Notes: a model not told the origin generated them from the letters alone. 64,000 nucleotides of DNA from Nymphaea colorata (GCF_008831285.2 NC_045150.1:12197868-12261867); one strand, 5' to 3'; counted from the first letter of the stretch, positions 1 through 11,149 are shown. A program made the numbers and translations.

Positions 1-182
1 GGAAACCAGTAACAGTCTAGTCTAATGTTACCTAAATCGTAATGTCATTCATTCGGCGCGCTCCATCGGGCTTTTTCGTCATCATGAAAAAGGCCGGTAG
101 TGTTGCTGAATTGCGCTACGTGCTTTTTCTTTCCATGTGTGTCGTGTACCATTTTTCTTCTCTTTGATCTTACCAACAGAAA

Positions 183-185
<3 letters not shown>

Positions 186-221
<36 letters not shown>

Positions 222-231
222 TGTGTGTGCG
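186..231. repeat. (CT)n(GT)n compound microsatellite
   Basis: A run of CT dinucleotides passes directly into GT dinucleotides in the leader of gene-family unit 1, just before the 93-bp array. The matching position in unit 4 (39177-39210) is shorter, so it is length-variable between the duplicate blocks. Confidence 0.9.
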
Positions 232-1015
232 CGTCTCTTCGTCACTCTATGGGCCGTCCTCCGGAACTGACTGTGCTCTCTACGCCAAGTAGCCGGTAGG
301 CTCCACCAGTTTAAACGGTCATCCCGTCTCTTCGTCACTCTGTGGGCCCTTCTCCGGAACTAAGTGTGTTCTCCACGCCGAGTAGCCAGCAGGCTCCGCC
401 AACCCAGACGGTCATCCCATCTCTCTGTCACTCTGCGGGCCATCATTCGGAACTGAGTGTGCTCTCCACGCCGAGTAGCCAGTAGGCTCTGCCAGCCCAG
501 ACGATGACTGTGGACCGTCGTCCAGAACAGAGTGTGATCTCCACGCCGAGTAGCCGTAGGCTCTGCCAGCCCTGATGGTCATCTCGTCTCTCCGTCACTC
601 TGTGGGCCCTCCTACGGAACTGAGTGTGCTCTCTACGCCGAGTGGCCTGTAGGCTCCGCCACCCCAAACGGACATCCCGTCTCCCCGTCACTCAGCTGGC
701 CCTCCTCTGGAACTGAGTTAGTTGGTAGGCTCTGCCAGCCTAAACATTCATCATGTCTCCTCGTCACTCTCTAGGCCCTCCTCCGTAACTGAGTGTGCTC
801 TCCACGCCGAGTAGCCGGTAGGCTCCACCATCCTAGACGGTCATCTCGTCTCCCTTTCACTATGTGGGCCCTCCTCCGCAACTGAGTGTGCTCTCCACGC
901 CGAGCAACTGGTAGGCTCCGCCGCCCTAGACGGTCATCTCGTCTCTCCGTCACTCTACTGGCCATCATCCGGAACTGAGTGTGCTCTTCATGCCGAGTAG
1001 CCAGTAGCCCAGAAG
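232..1015. repeat. 93-bp minisatellite array, unit 1 (about 8 copies)
   Basis: Tandem repeats recognisable by recurring words such as CGTCACTCTGCGGGCC, GAACTGAGTGTGCTCTCC, CGAGTAGCCAGTAGGCTCCG and CAGACGGTCATC. The basic period is 93 bp (31 codons), measured most cleanly in unit 3; several copies here are shortened by internal deletion. The array is GC-rich compared with its surroundings. Because the period is a multiple of three, long open frames appear across it, mostly on the minus strand, with an Arg-rich repeated peptide; I regard these as by-products. The array ends at a T-tract near 1020 and the coding relic starts within 25 bp. Confidence 0.9.
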
Positions 1016-1042
1016 GTCATATTTTTTTTTGTGTTTATAGGT

Positions 1043-1886
1043 AGGAAAAAGGGGTGTTAAAGTTCATGAAAAGGGAAGGAGTCATCAGACGCATCTTCTA
1101 GGGTTTCTCAAAAGTTATGAGGGACAAAAATGAAATGCAGGAAGCTATGGATCACAATTTGCTCCTCTATTAGTAGAAAAGATGAGAAGAATGGAGCTAT
1201 TAAGCTCATAAGCAGTGGGGATGATAATGATGATTCAACTTTGCCTTTGAGAAGCTACCAAGAAGGAATGTACTCGAACGTCATAAAAGTAGGAGAAAAA
1301 GTATTTGTTGATCTAGTCAGCAGGATGATGACCTGAAATGATGGGCAAAGGTATTTGTTGATTAGTCAGCAATGATGATGATAATAACACTAAGCAGTTG
1401 AAGACAAAAGACCAAAATGAAGAAGAAGAATAAAAGAATGAGAAAAAGATGGAAGATACTGATGACATTGAGGATGATGATGACTCTAATGTAGACCTTG
1501 ACTGGTATAATTGTGAAGAAGAAGAAGAAGAAGAAGATATTGACGAGGATCATGATGGCGATGACTATATTGGTTATGATGACCTGTATGATTCAGATGA
1601 TGATGACTATAGTGGTTATGATGGTTCTGATGATTGGTATCATTATGAAGATGACGATGAAGAAGAAGGTGGAGGCTTTGGTGGTGGTGTTGGACTAGGT
1701 GGTGGATAGTTCTGTGGTGGTGGCAAACTTGGTGGCCTTGGCGGTGGCTTTGGTGGCGGAGCTGGTGTAGGAGGTGGGCTGGGTGAAGGTGGCAGTCATG
1801 GTTTTCGTGGAGGCAGTGGGCTCGGTGGCCTAGGCGGTGGATTTGGTGGTGGTGCAGGTGGAAGACTTGGCGGCAGGCTTCCTTGA
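1043..1886 (+). pseudogene. Unit 1: charged Asp/Glu-rich, Gly-rich gene relic
   Basis: Relic of the repeated unknown gene family. Visible parts in order are a basic segment (peptide around MKCRKL at 1130), a segment with GEKVFVDL, a Glu run (7 Glu after YNC), an Asp/Tyr/Gly segment rich in DDD and GYDD, and a Gly-rich tail. A one-base loss breaks the frame after GEKVFVDL near 1350, and a TAG at 1707-1709 interrupts the Gly tail, which otherwise runs to TGA at 1884-1886. The 5' coding part present in units 2, 3 and 5 (CSSSRKGK segment) is missing: the 93-bp array joins directly to the middle of the gene. Composition suggests a nuclear or RNA-associated disordered protein, but that is only inference. 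Confidence 0.55.
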
Positions 1887-2482
1887 ACGTCAAGATAGAC
1901 GACTTGTACACTTCCATTGTACGTATTTTGTGTCTGATTGCTCTTGTGTGAATGTGTGTTTGGTATGAAGTTGAAATATAATGTCAAATGTATTAATTTC
2001 GAGTCATGAAGCCCTTCCCGTTATTGATTAACTGAAAATTTGTCTTTGCATTTTCATGTGAAGAATTCATTAATATGGAATATTTGTGTGCCTATTATTT
2101 CTAGGTATCTCTTTATAATCTTGATTTGATTTGTTGTTGAGGCACTACATTTTCTCCTTATAAAGGCTACTGCTGAACTGTAAGGTGCTCTTAACCAATA
2201 ACTTCAATGTTCTTTGATATATTATATTTTTGAAATCTTTAAATTATGTACGGAAGGAAACCTGTAATGGTCTAGTCCAACGTTACGTAAATAGTAACGT
2301 TCTTCATTTGGCACGCTCCATCGGGGTTTTTCGTCATCATGAAAAAGGTCGGCAGTGCTGTCGAAGCGCGCTACATGCTTTTTCTTCGCATGTGTGTCTT
2401 GTACCGTTTCTCTTCTCTTCTTCTTTTCTTCGATCTTACCAGCAGAAACTCTCTCTTCCGCTCTCTCCTTCTCTCTCTATGT
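1887..2482. other. 3' flank of unit 1 and leader of unit 2
   Basis: No gene. The 3' flank (1887-2195) is conserved after every unit. The next unit starts near 2195 with a conserved AT-rich leader (TTCTTTGATATATTATATTT), then a short segment with an ATG (2339) and a CT-rich stretch before the 93-bp array. The AT-rich leader could hold a TATA element, but nothing proves it. Confidence 0.5.
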
Positions 2483-3680
2483 GTGAGTCTCTTTGTCACT
2501 CTATGCGCCGTCCTTCGGAACTGAGTGTGCTCTCCACGCAGAGTAGCCAGTAGGCTCCACCAGCCCCAACGGTCATTTCATCTCTACGTCACTCTGCAGG
2601 CCATCCTTCGGAACTGAGTGTGCTCTCCATGCCGAGTAGCCAGTAGTCTCTGCCAGCCCAGACGGTGACTGCGGAACGTCGTCCAGAATTGAGTGTGCTC
2701 TTCACGCCGATTAGCCAGTAGGCTTCGCCAGCCAAGGTGATCATCTCGTCCCTCCGTCACTCAGCGGGCCCTCCTCCGGAACTAAGTGTGCTCTCCACAT
2801 TGAGTAGCCAGTAGGCTCTGCCAACCCAGACGGTCATCCTGTCGCTCCGTCACTCAGCGGAACCTCCTCTAAAACTGAGTGTGCTCTCCACGCCGAGTAG
2901 CCATTAGGCTCTGCCAACCCAGACGGTCATCCCATCTCTGCGTCACTCTGCGATCCTCCGAAATTGAGTGTGCTCTCCATGTCGAGTAGCCGATAGGCTC
3001 CACCACCCCAGACAGTCATCCTGTCTCTGCATCACTCTGCGGGCCGTCCTCCGGAACTGAGTGTGCTCTCCATGCCGAGTAGTCGGTAGGCTCCGCTAGC
3101 GCAGACAGTCATCCCGTCTCTGCATCACTTTGCATGTCGTCCTTCGGAACTGAGTGTGCTCTCCACGCCTAGTAGTCGGTTGGCTCCACCAGCCCAGACG
3201 ATCATCTCGTCTCTCCGTCACTCTGCGTGCCGTCCTCCAGAACTGAGTGTGCTCTCCACGCCGAGTAGTCGGTAGGCCCCGCTAGCCCAGACGGTCATCT
3301 CCATCCCTCCGTCACTCTGCGGGCCGTCCTTCGGAACTGAGTGTGCTCTCACGTCGAGTAGCTGGTAGGCTCCGCCACCACAAACGGTCATCTCGTCCTC
3401 CAGAACTGAGTGTGTTCTCCATGCCGAGTAGCCGATAGGCTCCGCCAGCCTAGGCGGTCATCTCGTCTCTCCATCACTCTACGGGCCGTCCTCCAGAACT
3501 GAGTGTGCTCTCCACGTCGAGTAGCCGGTATGCTCACCCGCCCAAACGGTCATCTCGTCAGTCCGTCAGTCAAGGGCCGTCCTCCGGAGTTGAGTGTGCT
3601 CTCCACGCCGAGTAGCCAGTAGGCTCCGCCATCCCAGACAGTCATCTCGTCTCTCCATCACTCTGCGGACCGTCCTCCAC
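2483..3680. repeat. 93-bp minisatellite array, unit 2 (about 13 copies)
   Basis: Same repeat family as at 232-1015, here the longest array in the window. Most copies keep the ACTGAGTGTGCTCTCCACG core. Some copies are truncated, for example those containing GGTGACTGCGGA near 2665 and the short copy near 3395. The array ends at a T-tract near 3680. Block B carries the matching array at 41478-42590. Confidence 0.9.
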
Positions 3681-4141
3681 ATTTTTTTTTGTTGTAGACG
3701 TTAAATAGATTTTAATGAAATGCAAGGACCAAAGAGACATTTGATTTGCCAGTGAATCTACTACTCTTGCATTTAAGTTTCTTATACTTTAGTTTTGGAT
3801 TTTATAACTATCTTTTTTGTTTCCATGTATCTTTTTAAGATGTTGATTTTTTGTGCTTAAATAATCTAATGGAAATGGCACTCAAAGTGAGGTTCAAGTT
3901 GGAAAATATTGCTCCGTATTTTTTCAAGTTATATGTTCATTTTCTTTCTATATATTTCGTCATTTTTTACCAACCCTTTTTTTTCTTAATGCATGTCTCT
4001 TGGCAGCCTTGAACTGAATTGTTTAAAGAACAAGAAGCCAAATGTCTCTTCCTCCCGTAACAGTTATTCTGCTTTTCTTTTTCTAAACAAAAGGTGGTTT
4101 AAGCTTCAGTTTAAGAATTTTCTTTTTTTTTGTCTTTTTAG
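3681..4141. other. Unit 2 spacer, probably intronic
   Basis: AT- and T-rich sequence between the 93-bp array and the coding relic. It ends in a long pyrimidine tract followed by AG at 4140-4141, a convincing 3' splice site. The same spacer occurs in unit 3 (37231-37691) and unit 5 (42589-43049). No coding signal is seen inside it. Confidence 0.45.
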
Positions 4142-5217
4142 GCTGCGGATTGTTCAAGAAGGGAGCATGGGCATGATTCCCCATTGCTCAAGTAGTAGAA
4201 AAGGCAAAAGAACCAAAGAAGTCATTCTCTTGAGCGAAGAAGAGGAGGGCAGTGATCATGCAGAGAAGCTCAAGACAAGAAACAGGAGTTCGAATGTGCA
4301 GAAAGGTAAGATAGCAGAGGATGACAATGATGTTGAAATGAGAAAGTTTGGAAGGAAAAAGGGTGTTCAAGTTCATGAAAAGGGAAGGAACCATCAGACA
4401 CATCTTCCAGGGTTTCTCGAAGGTTATGGAGGACAAAAATGAAATGCAGGAAGCTACGGATCACAATTTGCTCCTCTATTAATGGAAAATGTGAGAAGAA
4501 AGGAGCAATTGAGCTCATGACCAGTGGGGAAGATAATGAGGATTCAACTTCGCCTTTGAGAAGCCACGAAGAAGGAATGCACTCGAATGTCATGAAAGTA
4601 GGAGAAAAAATATGTGTTGATCTAGGCAGCAGTGAGGATGATGATATGAAAGGAGGAGAAAAAGTATTTGTTGATCTAGTCAGCAATGAGGATTATGATA
4701 ACACTAAGCAGTTGAAGACAAAAGAGCAAAAAGAAGAAGAAGAAGAAGAAGAAGAATGAGAAAAAAGATGGAAGATGCTGATGACATTGAGGATGATGAT
4801 GACTCTAATGTTGATGATGACTGGTATAATTGTGAAGAATGGAAGAAGAAAAGAATAAGAAGGAGAAGAAGAAGAAGATGATGATAATGGTGATGACTAT
4901 ATTGGTTATGATGACCAGTCGTATTCAGATGATGATGACTATAGTGGTTATGATGGTTCTGATGATTGGTATCATATGAAGATGACGATGAAGAAGAAGG
5001 TGGAGGCTTTGGTGGAAGTGCTGGACTAGGTGGTGGATAGTTTTGTGGTGGTGGCAAACTTGGTGGCCTTGGCGGTGGCTTTGGTGGCGGAGCTGGTGTA
5101 GGAGGCGGGCTGGGTGAAGGTGGCAGTCATGGTTTTCGTGGAGGCAGTGGGCTCGGTGGCCTAGGCGGTGGATTTGGTTGTGGTGCTGGTGGAAGACTTG
5201 GCGGTAGGCTTCCTTGA
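4142..5217 (+). pseudogene. Unit 2: charged Asp/Glu-rich, Gly-rich gene relic
   Basis: Begins after the likely splice acceptor at 4140-4141. Order of segments: a basic Ser-rich start (PHCSSSRKGKRTKEV), an acidic patch (SEEEEGSDHAEKLK), a basic patch (FGRKKG), the MKCRKL segment (ATG at 4439), two copies of GEKVFVDL-type sequence, a Glu run (4734-4756), Asp-rich and Gly-rich parts. One base is missing in the G run near 4360 compared with unit 5; the first frame therefore ends at 4442, overlapping the ATG of the next frame (4439-4759). Another break follows in the acidic part, and TAG at 5038-5040 cuts the Gly tail. No homologous family recognised. Confidence 0.55.
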
Positions 5218-5782
5218 ACGTCAAGATAGATGACTTTTACACGTCCATTGTACGTGTTTTGAGTCTGATTGCTCTTGTGTGAATGTGGGTCGGTATGAAG
5301 TTGGAAATGTAATATCCAATGTATTAATTTTAAGTCATGAAGCCCTTGTTGTTATTAATTAAATGGAGATTTGTCTTTGCAATTTCATGTAAGGAATTCA
5401 GTAATGTGGAATATTTGTGTGCCTATTATTTTCTAGGTTTCTCTTGTATAATCTTGATTTGATTTGTCGTGGAGGTGCTACCTTTTCTCCTTATAAAAGT
5501 TACTACTACTTATGAAATAGGCGATCAAACATATAGCATAAGAAGTACAACTTCACGTTGTACAGGATTTGATTTTCCAACCGGTTGAATTTTGTTTCCA
5601 ATGTAAAATTCAGATTAAATCAATTGGAACATTTACGTCGTTGGCATTATCATCAAAATCAGATGTATGCATATCTGTCATAAGTAGATGTGTAATTAGT
5701 TAACTCTGCAACAACCGGACAGTCCTGACCCATTAAAATTAATTGTTAAAATATTTTTTTACAAAATGTGAACATGGGGCTG

Positions 5783-5817
<35 letters not shown>

Positions 5818-6160
5818 TTGATAAAAACCAGACCATTGGATAAAAGACAAAAACTAGACAGTCCTGACCCATTAAAGTTGACTGTTAAAATATTTTTTTG
5901 CAATCTAACCTTATCGATAAGTTTAAGAGTGATTTGGTGAGAAACATATATTAAAACATATCTAATAGCATCAAAATTGTGATAGTATAAAGATCAAGTT
6001 TTTTTCCAAAAAAATGGTTTAAACTAAAAGGTGATTTATATTAAAATAGTGTTTGCAAACACATTAGTAAGTTCGCATTTATTTAAAACACTTTTTAACA
6101 TGAATTTAAGAGGTCTAATTTTTATCCCTTACCCATGTGGTCTGGGGGTGTGTGTGTGTG

Positions 6161-6204
<44 letters not shown>

Positions 6205-6784
6205 TCAATCAACTTTATGGAAGTCAAAACCAAATTAGTATGGGCTAGTATTTTTTTTATTGAATTTCACGGGCATCTTCCGAATCCAGATCCAAAATGG
6301 GATTTGGTTTTGTGTCTTGTCAATCTGAATTCAGATTCCTGCCACAAGTTTCACTGGCCTAAATCCTGTTAGTTGAGCTCTGCAAAAGCTATACCAGATC
6401 CAATTTACATCTATGTATGGGCCCTCGAGTGGAAGGCTGTTGGAGCGATATTTGAACTGCAGCTTTTGGCAAACTGACATGGTTATTTAGATTCTGAAGT
6501 GGATTCACAAGGGGGTCCAAAGGCCATGATTTTAAGTATTGCAGATAACTTGGATTTGAGATCTCCTTTATTTCCAAATAAGGAGACTTCTGATTTGGAA
6601 ATTGTGAATTAAAAGTGTAAAGGTTACAGATTCATATTAACATCAACATCCTTCATAAGATTTTCTTTTTTTTCTCTGAAAACCTTTCCCTTATCATTCA
6701 CTGCAGATCCTGTTTGTGAGAGAGATTATTTATCTGATGTATGAATTATAACCCAAACTTACGTCTGTGTTGTGCTGAGAACAG
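5218..6784. other. Gene-free stretch with microsatellites before the response-regulator relic
   Basis: It holds the 3' flank of unit 2, a sequence beginning CAGTCCTGACCCATTAAA present twice (5721 and 5859) on either side of an (AT)n tract (5783-5815), and a (GT)n(GA)n microsatellite (6147-6202). About 170 bp at 6237-6405 are absent from block B. I searched for the missing N-terminal receiver exons of the response regulator here and did not find them. Confidence 0.6.
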
Positions 6785-8636
6785 TTGTATCAGATAATGC
6801 TGATCAGGAGAGCCTTGTCAAGGCAACACTTAGTGGTGTGAAGGCCGTGCCGTTGAAGCCGCTTTACCCTCATGTCATGTGCTCAGAAACCTGTGGCAGC
6901 ACGTTCTGCGGCACAGGAAGTTTACCCCATGGCAAAGCTGCCGTCACAGAGGCTGAAGAAGGCACTGCCAGTAAGCAGACGGTGCCTGCGCCTGAATCTC
7001 CGCCACCATCTCAGAAATGGAAGAAGAGGTTCATCTGGACGACGGATCTGAAGAAGAAGTTCGCTTTTGTTGTATACCAGTTGGGTTTTGAAAGTAGGCA
7101 ATTAAATTTATTCCTTTGGATATAATATTTTGCTGAAATCCGCTGTAATTTTAGTGAAATAACGAACCGTCCTGATCAAGTTTCAAACTCTTTCAGTTAC
7201 ATGCTTGAGTTAAGAAGGTTTAAATAGAATTTGCTAAAAGATTGGAACCATTTTGTCAAAAGCTAAGCATTTTCATGTGCAATATTTTTGTATATCTTTG
7301 TTTCAAGGATAGTATTTCACTGGGCTACTTTATGACAATTGACTGGATTAGATGCCACTCCTTCGAAGATACTCGACGTTATGGGTGTTACAGAGCTGAC
7401 GAGGAAACAGATAGTCCGCAGATTGCAGGTGAAATTCATTTCTTGGGAACAAAATATTACGGTTATTGATAAATTTCATTTAACTAACAGGTTTTATCAT
7501 ATTCTTGAGGTTTTTTTTTCCATTAATGCACACAAGCCTAAGAAATTACCCATACTATGTCTTTTGCTCTGTATGGGTAAGTTTTTATAAGGAAAACAAA
7601 GGCTCAGATTTGGACCGACAATGATATGAGGTCCGCCTCTAGATGTTAAGCTGAATTTATTATCCTATGGTTTTTATATATTAAACCTTTGAACTTTATC
7701 TATCCGTTTTCCGTTGATGATGATGAGGGAAAATCAGCTGTCTTTCATATTTGTAGGACCTACTGACCCAGGAATTTTAAGTTTTTCTTGTGCAATTTTT
7801 GTTGCTTCTCCCCTTTAGAATGCCATGCTTGCCATCCAGATGAGTTTAGTGAGATCTAGATAAGTTGAGGATAATCGGATCTGGGTTTGGCATAATCTGC
7901 ATCCAACTCCTAATCCCAACAAAGATGTGACCCATTTGCATGTAAAATTAAAACCTAAGCTAGTTGGCCAGATTTGGCAGTGAACCCAAATTTGATAGGG
8001 AGAAAACATATTGAGACGGATCCAGAGAGTTTGAATCTTGACCCAAATCCAACACATTGACACCCAACAAGACCCATGGGAACGCTAAGTCTCTCCACTG
8101 GTTTCCCCGTTTCACCTTGTCTAACCATTCACTTGTAGAACACAGTATAACCTCTCTGATATGAACTGCGGATCCAAGTAACTCTACTTTTTGTCCCAAG
8201 TTGCTCCAGCTGAAGCAAGGCCCAAACAGGAAGAGTTCCTTTTAGGGAAAAAGTCCAAGCAACACCTAAGAAGATATCAAATGTTTTCTTAACCAACAGT
8301 CATCCATCTCAAAACTCCTGAAAAGATCTGTTTATGTGTTTGTGAATGCAGAAACACAGAATTTACTGAAGAAAACGTGAGGCAGAAGGTAGAGAACATA
8401 AAGATCGTCCCATTTCTGGTGGCCTTGGTTCTTCCACAGGTCCTCGTCTAGCAAACCAAGTGACACAGCCTTTACCTCCCACAGCTGTAGCGGAACCGCA
8501 GAGCGGCTCTCTTGGTTCTTTCACCAACATGCCTAGTTACTATAGCGGTTTCAGGACATATGATAGAAGAGGCTTGGGGACTTACAGACTGATGAAGTCT
8601 ACTGATCCAGCAAGCGTTATAGGAAAGGCACCATCC
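6785..8636 (+). pseudogene. Type-B response regulator (ARR-B) relic, block A, 5' part
   Basis: Type-B response regulators are nuclear transcription factors that end the cytokinin phosphorelay. Exon 1 (about 6785-7093) encodes the end of a receiver domain, including the conserved Lys-Pro (VPLKPL) and the PHV equivalent of the family's WQHV, then a linker and the first GARP helix (KWKKRFIWTTDLKKKF). A phase-1 GT-AG intron (7094-7351) joins it to exon 2 (7352-7428; PSKILDVMGVTELTRKQ). After an intron (7429-8351) exon 3 begins KHRIY, matching the family's KYRxYLKRL, but TGA follows at 8367-8369. The frame beyond the stop still looks coding up to 8636, where Copia-A is inserted. Receiver N-terminus with the phospho-Asp is absent. 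Block B carries the same TGA. Confidence 0.8.
7429..8351 (+). other. Intron of the response-regulator relic
   Basis: GT at 7429-7430 directly after CAG, and a TGCAG acceptor ending at 8351. The position, between the Gln of RRLQ and the Lys of KHRIY, is where plant type-B response regulators carry an intron. Open frames on the minus strand inside it are not considered genes. Confidence 0.7.
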
Positions 8637-9105
8637 TGTTGGGATTTCTCCCCATAACGCATATACAAAACCAAACGATATACCTACAGGATCATGCTCA
8701 TGCTAAATCATTGAAATAAACGAAACCTTAAACTGAAGCGGAAGCGTACCTGAATCCATCTGAACTGGTGCACGGGAAGATCGCAGCAGGGTCTTCCAGG
8801 GTACGTGCGGCGCGCTTGAGGTCTCTCTCAGATGGGGAAGAGGAAAACCCTAGAACCATTGTTTCAGGCAACCCCTTGCACGACCCCAGGGACCACTACC
8901 ATTATATAACGAGGACAATTACGGATTCAACCCATCAAAGAGTCCGTAATTGCGTATTGGTATCTATACATTTTAAAATTACCCCATACTATCTAAAATA
9001 ACGTAATATCCCAAAATGCAATCACTTAAGCGGATATTTACGTTAAGAAAGCCATAATGTCTGAAATTCCTCATAGACATATGTCGGCCACCAAATGATC
9101 TTACA
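8637..9105 (-). repeat. Copia-A 3' LTR
   Basis: Matches 14090-14564. Starts TGTTGGGATTTCTCCCC and ends CTTACA on the plus strand. It is 6 bp shorter than the other LTR because of small indels. Confidence 0.92.
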
Positions 9106-9121
9106 ATCTCCCACTTGGGCC
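9106..9121 (-). other. Copia-A polypurine tract
   Basis: Read on the minus strand this is a purine-rich stretch containing AAGTGGGAGAT directly upstream of the 3' LTR, the usual copia plus-strand primer. Confidence 0.75.
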
Positions 9122-9447
9122 AAATATGTCTTTATACATTCAGACATTACATAAAACTTAGAGCTCATAACTGCTATCTTATTAAACGTCCATTTCCATA
9201 ATAAAATTAGCTAAACCTTCAATGATCACAATGTTAACATAATCAATGACATAGATCTGATATGGATGTATAGCATGAGAATTACATGTAATGTGATTAC
9301 AACATGTCTATTCTCAACTGGTCCAACTTTAAAACCTTATGGAGATCAAAACATAAACACAGAATGGAACCAAAGAACTTTAAACTTTATTCTGCAGAAA
9401 ACTGAATTTGTGTCCATACATAAGAGCAAACAAAATACAAACTCCCA

Positions 9448-10360
9448 CTAAACCAGCACATCATCCAAGGATAACACCCCAATATGAACAACATGTTCGT
9501 GAAAGACCTTATGTGTTAAACCCTTGGTAAGTGGATCCGCAATCATAGAGTTTGTCCCAATATGCTCTAAAGACACCTGACCATTCTGTATCCCCTCTTT
9601 AACAGCCCAAAAACTTAATGTCGATGTGCTTCGACTTTGACAAACTGTGGCTGTTATAAGAACTGTAATTGCAACCTTAGTGGTCTTTCTATACCATACA
9701 TAATGCGCATCCTCGTGACAAAATTTTGCAATCACAAAACCTGATTGAATGCCATTATCTTGGCACCCAGCAAAGTCAGAATCTGAATACCTAATGATCT
9801 CCCACTGGTCTGACTTCCTGTATGTGAGTATAAAATCTTATGTTCTTTTTAAGTACCTCAAAACTCTTTTGGCTGCTTTCCAATGACCCATACCAGGATC
9901 ACTTAAGTATCTGCCTGACATTCCAATGATAAATGCAATATCCAAACGAGTACAAACCAGAACATACATAAGGCTTCCCACAACAGACAAATAGGGAATC
10001 ATTTCCATTTCTTTAGATTCGATTTTACTTTTAGGGCACTGTTTGAGACTAAACTTGTCTCCTTTAGCAACTGGAGTCTTTCATGGTTTACAATCCTTCA
10101 TGTCATATCGCTGAAGCACCTTATCAATGTAGGCTTTTTGTGATGATCCAAGAATACCCCGAGAACGATCTCGAAATATTTAGATCCCCAATACAAAAGA
10201 TGCACAACCAAGATCCTTCATGTCAAACTTTGTTGACTAAAAATCTTAGTTTTATGCAATATGCCAACATCATTACTTGCCAACAATATATCATCGACAT
10301 ATAAAACCAGAAAGATAAATTTACCCCCACTGAACTTTTGGTATACACATTCATCAACCA
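9448..10360 (-). pseudogene. Copia-A RT C-terminal part and RNase H, broken
   Basis: The downstream part (9448-9735) ends with the copia RNase H tail, including HIGTNSMIADPLTKGL. Upstream, a frame carries SDSDFAGCQ, the RNase H entry motif, and the RT active-site motif YVDD is readable around 10270-10300 in yet another frame. The reading frame therefore changes several times and no continuous product is possible. In an intact copia element these domains copy the RNA genome and remove the RNA strand. Confidence 0.75.
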
Positions 10361-10362
10361 TA

Positions 10363-11115
10363 TTAATTTCGAAACCAAATGAAATTATAACTTGATGAAA
10401 TTTGTAATACCATTGACTGGAAAACTTGCTTTAGCCCATAGATGGATTTATTGAGTTTGCAGACCATTTTCTTTGCATCACCTAAAGCAAAGTTTTCTGG
10501 TTGCACCATATATATTTTTTCATCAATGTCTCCATTTAGAAACATTATTTTAACATCCATCTAATGCAGCTCTAAGTCATAATGAGCTACAAGTGCCATT
10601 ATAGTCCTGAAAGAGTCTTTCAACGAAACTTGAGAGAAAGTCTCTGTATAATCAATGCCTTCCTTTTGAGTAAAGCTCTTAACGACAAGACGTGTCTTAT
10701 ACCTTTCAATGTTACCTAATGAATCCCTCTTGGTTTTAAATATCCATTTACAACCAATGAGTTTCACACCTTCAGGCAAAGGAATAACTTCCCATACGTC
10801 ATTGTCCATCATGGACTTGATTTCCTCATTCATGGCATCTATCCACTTAAGAGATTTAGAACTCTTTATTGCTTGCTGGAGGTTGACAGGATTATCCTCC
10901 ATTAAGCCCATATCAACATCATGTTCTTGGAGATAGACAAAATCATTTGAAATTGTATTTCTCCTCTCTTTAGTGGATCTTCTCAGTGGCACCTCTGCTT
11001 GATTTTCTTGGGGTTGTTGAGTTTGTTCTCCAGTAGGAAGATCGACATCATTGCCTTCTTCTGAATAGAGTGGACTCAGGTTCCTCTTTAAAGGCAATGT
11101 GTTTAACCTAATCAC
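10363..11115 (-). pseudogene. Copia-A reverse transcriptase N-terminal part
   Basis: Contains the linker between integrase and RT (LRRSTKERR) and the RT start (GCKWIFKTKRD, FTQKEGIDYTETFS), then a stop at 10561-10563, then MDVKIMFLNGDIDEKIY and SIYGLKQ. The stop is a single change (CAG to TAG on the element strand) between LELH and MDVK; the frame is otherwise unbroken across it. Confidence 0.8.
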
Positions 11116-11149
11116 CTCCCCAAACTCAATATCCTCAAAGAAATGACAT

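Noticed and set aside
443-691. Arg-rich minus-strand proteins across the arrays (also 771-968, 35405-35773, 39407-39670)
   Set aside because: They follow from a repeat period divisible by three; starts differ among arrays and frames break at repeat indels.
232-1015. The 93-bp arrays as a CRISPR array
   Set aside because: The whole 93-bp unit repeats and drifts; there are no short identical repeats separated by unique spacers, and the DNA is a plant's.
1486-1917. His-rich minus-strand frames (also 4925-5224 and 43712-44125)
   Set aside because: They are the antisense of the Asp/Gly-rich coding relics; GGT and GAT repeats read backwards give His and Leu codons.
6031-6372. Frames with Glu-Arg or Leu-Ser repeats (also 44924-45187)
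   Set aside because: They are translations of GA or CT microsatellites.
7815-8199. Minus-strand frames inside the response-regulator intron (also 46565-46951)
   Set aside because: They are antisense to an intron with clear splice sites and are present in both blocks only through duplication.
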